The notes under the pieces: generated by a model
Databases searched by the model: none
Seen by the model: only the letters and a program-made list of their open reading frames with translations
Told to the model about the DNA's origin: nothing
Translations under genes and position numbers: made by a program
In this document: piece after piece, positions 43,783-47,377 of the stretch
How the letters are laid out: every line of letters starts with the position of its first letter
How positions within the stretch are numbered: position 1 is the stretch's first letter
Assembly: GCA_964445985.1 (NCBI GenBank)
Contig: CAYUMU010000054.1
Coordinates: 1-47,377 of the forward strand
DNA length: 47,377 nt
Direction of reading: 5' to 3'
Origin: CAYUMU01 sp964445985
Lineage (GTDB): Bacteria > Planctomycetota > Planctomycetia > Pirellulales > S012-138

Positions 43783-44563
43783 CTTCCACTCCTTCCGGAA
43801 TAAGCCCTAGGGAGGCTGCACGCTGGTAAAACCGCTGCAACCCCGTTAGCTCGCGAGGACCCAAGTAAAAATACAGGTTGTCCCGCAAATAGTGCAGGCA
43901 CTCGGGCACGCTCAGCCCTAGGGGCGCCGCTTCGCTGGCGGCGATGCTTTCCAAGTGGCGTACGCCGGCATCGCGGGCGGCGGCCAGCGAAACATCGGCC
44001 CCTTGCAGGTCGAGGCCGGCTCGAGCCACCCACATGGCAAACACGAACGGCAGTTCGGTATGCCGGCACCATTCGTCGCCCAAGTCCCAAACGGCGGTGA
44101 ACGAAGCCAGCGGCGGGTGCATGGCCCGATCGCCGATCAACAGTACGGCGTCGGCCGTGGTGTCTTCCATGTTGTGGCCCAGCGGCAGGAGCTGCAACTG
44201 GGGGCGGATGCCGAACCGCTCGTGCAACAGGATTTGCACCAGGGCGGCGCTGGTGCGCGAGCCTTCGTCGAGCGCCAGCGTGGTGATTTGGGCCGGCGGC
44301 ACGCGGCAAAACAGCTTCACGCTGAAGACCGGGCCGCGGCAACCGATGCAGGCATTGGAAACGATTTCGTAGGCCGGATCGCCGGCATACTCGATTGAGG
44401 GAATCAAGGCGATATCGTAGCGGCCATCGCGAAGGCCATCGGCCAGCCGACTGGGCAGATCCAACTGCAAGTCGATCCGCGGAGCCGAGTCGCGCAGGCC
44501 ATAAATCAGCGGCCGGGTGTTGAGGTAGTTGACGGCGCCAACCCGAAGTCGTTTCGTGGTCAT
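43751..44563 (-). CDS. mqnA: chorismate dehydratase
   Basis: MqnA removes water from chorismate to give 3-[(1-carboxyvinyl)oxy]benzoate, the first step of the futalosine menaquinone route. The 270-residue protein has the family features RVGAVNYLNTRPL, LPSRLADGLRDGRYDIALIPSIEY, SVKLF, TSAALVQILL and AVLLIGDRAM. ATG 44563 is chosen over an upstream in-frame start because it begins the conserved TTKRLRVG. The coding region overlaps mqnC. Confidence 0.93.
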   Translation of the reverse strand: MTTKRLRVGAVNYLNTRPLIYGLRDSAPRIDLQLDLPSRLADGLRDGRYDIALIPSIEYAGDPAYEIVSNACIGCRGPVFSVKLFCRVPPAQITTLALDEGSRTSAALVQILLHERFGIRPQLQLLPLGHNMEDTTADAVLLIGDRAMHPPLASFTAVWDLGDEWCRHTELPFVFAMWVARAGLDLQGADVSLAAARDAGVRHLESIAASEAAPLGLSVPECLHYLRDNLYFYLGPRELTGLQRFYQRAASLGLIPEGVEVGFSPNCEPA

Positions 44564-44711
44564 GAGCAAATCGCGGCTACACCCGGAAAGGTAGATTGCC
44601 AAGCGGCGAGGCAAAACAATGTGCTACGCCGGATTATAAACCAGGGGTGATCGGGTGTAAGCCCCCCTCCAATTTGGCTAACCGCAAACGGGGACGGCGG
44701 TTTAACTGGTT

Positions 44712-45260
44712 TTAGGGGGCCAGCTTTTTCAGCTTGCGTTGGAGGGTTCGCCGGGGGATGTCGAGCAGCAGGGCCGCTTTGGAGATGTTGCCGCCGCATT
44801 CGGCCAGCACGCGGTGGATGTGTTCCCATTCGGCCTCGGCGAGTGAGGGGGGCTGGAAACTGCCCGACTCGGGCGTGGCGGCATCGCTCATAAGGGCGGC
44901 GTACACCTGGTCGGCGTCGGCCGGCTTGGCCACGTAGTTGACGGCCCCCAGTTTCATGGCCTCCACGGCATTGGTAATGCTGCCGTAACCGGTGAGCAGC
45001 ACCGAGCGGGTGGCGGGGGAAGCGGATTGCAGATGCCGCAGGAGATCCAGGCCGGAGGCGCCTGACATTTTCAAATCGATGACCGCGTATCGCGGCGGTT
45101 CGGCGGCGATAAGCGAGATCGCCGCGTCGACACCGTCGGCCGTGCGCACCTGCAAGCCTCGGGCTACCAGGGCCTTGGCCAACCGGTTGCGCAAGACGTC
45201 GTCGTCATCGACCACGATGCAAGTTGGCAAATGCGTTTCGCCCGTCACCGCCATGTTCAT
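44712..45260 (-). CDS. RegA/PrrA-type response regulator
   Basis: The 182-residue protein has a receiver domain (acidic pocket D18-D21, phospho-acceptor Asp62, Thr90, Lys112) joined to a Fis-type helix-turn-helix (about 145-180, GNISKAALLLDIPRRTLQRKL). This is the architecture of RegA/PrrA/ActR, which control redox-linked genes with a RegB/PrrB histidine kinase. No kinase is in the window. ATG 45260 or 45254 are both possible; GGTGGA favours the second. Confidence 0.9.
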   Translation of the reverse strand: MNMAVTGETHLPTCIVVDDDDVLRNRLAKALVARGLQVRTADGVDAAISLIAAEPPRYAVIDLKMSGASGLDLLRHLQSASPATRSVLLTGYGSITNAVEAMKLGAVNYVAKPADADQVYAALMSDAATPESGSFQPPSLAEAEWEHIHRVLAECGGNISKAALLLDIPRRTLQRKLKKLAP

Positions 45261-45455
45261 TCCACCAGAAATTGAGTTGGGTGGTGAAATTTTAGGGGCC
45301 AAGCGGCGCGGCGACCAGCCATTTTTGCGGAGCAAAACCTGGAACGTCCGCGACCTGCCTGGCAATTCCATCTCCAAAACGGACGGCGACCTCTAACAAC
45401 CTTGGGTTGTTCCCGCCCAACAGCGGGAAGTTATCACCTGGCCGCCCCCGAGCGA

Positions 45456-45947
45456 TCACCTGGCCGGCTGCCGTTCCAGCCGCACCTTGCCAATCATCTG
45501 TACAATTTGATCGTCTTTCTGATAGCCCGTCACGGCGGTGATCGCGCCGATGACGAATTCGTAGCGCAGGCCGTAATCGCACTGCAGCACCACTTCGGTT
45601 TCGACCACGGGGCTTTGAACGGCGGCGGCCGCGACCAGGTAATCTTGAACCTCTCGCCGCAGGTTCTCAAAACTGGCGACTGGCTTCTGGCCAATCGTAA
45701 TGCCTTGCAGATCGCCGCTGGCGGTCGCGGCGAGGCTCACGCGGATGGGAACCGGCGGCAAAACAGTTGGCGGTGGGCCGCTGGCACGCTGGGGCATGTG
45801 AATGTCAAAATCACCTTCTTGCACGGTGATTTTGAACGTGAGCAAAAAGAACACTAGCAGCAAGAACACCACATCGATCATGGGGGTCATTTGCAACGAG
45901 ACGCGGTTGTCTTCCGTGTTGCCGCGTTTTTGTTCGCTGGTGCGCAT
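45456..45947 (-). CDS. ExbD/TolR-family protein
   Basis: The 163-residue protein has a cytoplasmic start, one membrane helix with the conserved Asp (TPMIDVVFLLLVFFLLTF), and a periplasmic domain of about 110 residues ending DQIVQMIGKVRL. ExbD/TolR subunits work with an ExbB/TolQ motor to use the proton gradient, energising TonB- or Tol-type systems. No ExbB/TolQ is in the window; it may lie beyond the divergent gene. The gene diverges from the DAHP synthase gene. Confidence 0.9.
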   Translation of the reverse strand: MRTSEQKRGNTEDNRVSLQMTPMIDVVFLLLVFFLLTFKITVQEGDFDIHMPQRASGPPPTVLPPVPIRVSLAATASGDLQGITIGQKPVASFENLRREVQDYLVAAAAVQSPVVETEVVLQCDYGLRYEFVIGAITAVTGYQKDDQIVQMIGKVRLERQPAR

Positions 45948-46272
45948 GGTGAGCTACTCCCGATTGCTGAATGTGCGCGACTTCGCCCTACGACCTGCCG
46001 AGTGGGATGGGATGTGAAACGCCGCCAAGTATTCGTGGGGTAGGCAACGAATTATTCCCCCCAGATTTCTGCCGGGGGGGGCCGCCCCTCGCGGGCCGAG
46101 CGCCGCGAATTCTTCGCTCGGGTTGCCGGCACAATCAGATTACGGTTGATAGGATAGAAATAGGGGGAAGATTAAAGCCGCCTTTTCTTTCTTTCCTGCT
46201 CTGCCCCAGGGGCAGAGCCCCGTATTGGCCGTCTGGCGCCCATGCTGAACATTTACCCGCAGGAACCGACCG
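45948..46272. other. divergent intergenic region, exbD / aroF
   Basis: About 325 bases between divergent genes, containing the leader hairpin at 46198-46218 and a G/C-rich block near 46060. Promoter boxes are not clear. Confidence 0.4.
46198..46218 (+). promoter_or_regulatory. perfect hairpin in the aroF leader
   Basis: GCTCTGCCCC (46198-46207) and GGGGCAGAGC (46209-46218) pair around a single base. It is about 55 bases before the DAHP synthase ATG. It could be a leader attenuator, protein-binding site or mobile palindrome. Confidence 0.4.
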
Positions 46273-47289
46273 ATGCTTGTCGTGATGCAGCAGGGGGCCA
46301 CGCCCGCCGAATTGGGCGACGTGCTTGAGGCGATTCGCGCCCTGGGGCTCACGCCGCACCCCATGCCGGGTCCCACGCGAACGGCCATCGGCATTACGGG
46401 AAACACCACGGCCATTGATCCGCGTCGATTAGAAGCCCTGCCGGGCGTGCTGGAACTCATCGTTGTGACCAAACCCTACAAACTAGCCAGCCGAGAAATG
46501 CACGCCCACGACACCGTGGTTCGAGCCGGCCATCGCGACATTGCCCAGGGCACGTTCACCTTGATTTGTGGGCCATGTTCGGTTGAAAGCGAAGAGATGA
46601 TCTTGCGGACGGCCGAGTTTCTCGCCTCCCGCGGGGTGGGCCTGTTCCGCGCCGGGGCCTTCAAGCCGCGCACCAGTCCCTATAGTTTTCAAGGCATGGA
46701 GCACGAAGGTCTGCGGATTCTGGAAAAAGCCCGCGCTGCGACGGGCCTCGGCATCGTCACCGAACTGATGGACACCGATAACGCTGACGCCGTGGAGCAG
46801 TCGGCCGACGTGATTCAGATCGGCGCCCGCAACATGCAGAACTTCAGCTTGCTCAAACGTATCGGCAAAGCCCGCAAACCGGTGCTGCTGAAACGCGGCA
46901 TGTCGGCCACGCTGGAAGACCTGTTGATGGCGGCCGAATATGTTCTGGCTGGCGGGAACTATAACGTGATCTTGTGCGAGCGGGGCGTGCGAACCTTTAC
47001 CGACCACTCCCGCAATACGCTCGATCTTTCGATCATTCCGCCTCTTAAAAAGCTTTCGCACCTGCCGATCCTTGCCGACCCCAGCCACGGCACTGGCCGC
47101 CGAGAGTACGTGCCCGCCATGGCCCTGGCGTCGATGGCCGCCGGCGCGGATGGGTTGTTGCTGGAAGTTCACCCCGAGCCGGAGAAGGCCCTCTCCGATG
47201 GCGCCCAATCGCTGAATTTTGCCGAGTTCGATCAACTGCTGGCAAAGCTCAAGAGATTGGCCGAAGCGCTTGATATCACGGTGCAATGA
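46273..47289 (+). CDS. aroF: DAHP synthase (type I-beta), with N-terminal ACT-like domain
   Basis: The enzyme joins phosphoenolpyruvate and erythrose 4-phosphate to make 3-deoxy-arabino-heptulosonate 7-phosphate, the entry to the shikimate pathway. The 338-residue protein has an N-terminal regulatory domain of about 70 residues of the ferredoxin/ACT kind, as in the Thermotoga enzyme, then a TIM barrel with ICGPCSVES, GAFKPRTSPYSFQG, IQIGARNMQN, LLKRGM and DPSHGTG. Feedback control by aromatic amino acids through the N-terminal domain is typical. It is near mqnA, which uses chorismate, but on the other strand. Confidence 0.93.
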   Translation: MLVVMQQGATPAELGDVLEAIRALGLTPHPMPGPTRTAIGITGNTTAIDPRRLEALPGVLELIVVTKPYKLASREMHAHDTVVRAGHRDIAQGTFTLICGPCSVESEEMILRTAEFLASRGVGLFRAGAFKPRTSPYSFQGMEHEGLRILEKARAATGLGIVTELMDTDNADAVEQSADVIQIGARNMQNFSLLKRIGKARKPVLLKRGMSATLEDLLMAAEYVLAGGNYNVILCERGVRTFTDHSRNTLDLSIIPPLKKLSHLPILADPSHGTGRREYVPAMALASMAAGADGLLLEVHPEPEKALSDGAQSLNFAEFDQLLAKLKRLAEALDITVQ

Positions 47290-47316
47290 TTTCTTCGTCG
47301 GCGTAATTGAAGACCT

Positions 47317-47330
47317 GGGGGGTGAACCCC
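47317..47330 (+). terminator. weak hairpin downstream of aroF
   Basis: A run of six G is followed by TGAA and CCCC, giving a four-pair stem, then TCTTTAT. It could be a weak terminator of the DAHP synthase gene. Confidence 0.3.
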
Positions 47331-47377
47331 TCTTTATCCCCCACATCTCCGTTGTACCTTTTGGAACGCTTGAAAGG

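Overview
The window looks like a planctomycete chromosome, probably of the Pirellulales/Gemmatales type. It is moderately GC-rich and has many Cys4 zinc ribbons grafted onto other folds. It carries a two-domain DUF1080 protein, a Tat-exported PhoD phosphatase, a Cys-rich exported protein, an ispE-spoVG pair, and archaeal-type genes linked to tetrahydromethanopterin (H4MPT) synthesis. Lineage is inferred from gene content only; no rRNA is present.

Region 1 (1-14.4 kb) opens with tRNA-Ser(CGA) and then holds two operons facing each other. The forward operon encodes a lipoprotein-like alpha/beta hydrolase, a membrane-anchored degenerate kinase with a coiled coil, a lipoprotein, and a fused zinc ribbon-FHA-ABC ATPase-ABC2 exporter. 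The reverse operon encodes three different dynamin-like GTPases and a zinc-ribbon membrane protein. The two operons end in the same four bases. I regard this as the best candidate for an undescribed system: a membrane-remodelling or envelope machine tied to signalling and export.

Region 2 (14.4-15.5 kb) is a small scar with a MITE-like hairpin element and the 3' end of an IS110-type transposase. Region 3 (15.5-25.6 kb) carries a PDZ protein, ATP-dependent PEP carboxykinase overlapping a CitG-like gene, ispE-spoVG (SpoVG with a zinc ribbon inserted inside its domain), a small exported protein, the DUF1080 protein, PhoD and an MscL channel ending in a zinc ribbon.

Region 4 (25.7-31.7 kb, reverse strand) holds a RimK-like ATP-grasp ligase, beta-RFAP synthase, a DUF447 protein, a PSP1 protein with a Cys-rich tail and two membrane proteins. 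Together with the CitG-like gene this suggests an H4MPT-linked C1 pathway. Region 5 (31.8-38.9 kb) has FolK with a long extension, an SDR-cupin pair, a YbaK-type deacylase, a 68-aa membrane protein, polyphosphate kinase and the Cys-rich protein. Region 6 (39-47.3 kb) has an ABC-2 permease fused to a CPBP protease with its ATPase, the futalosine menaquinone genes mqnA-mqnC, a RegA-type response regulator, an ExbD-like protein and DAHP synthase. DAHP synthase starts the route to chorismate, the substrate of MqnA.

Dispersed short hairpin repeats lie between several genes. No CRISPR array, prophage or intact insertion sequence was seen. Gene starts are often uncertain because ribosome-binding sites are weak; choices are explained per gene.
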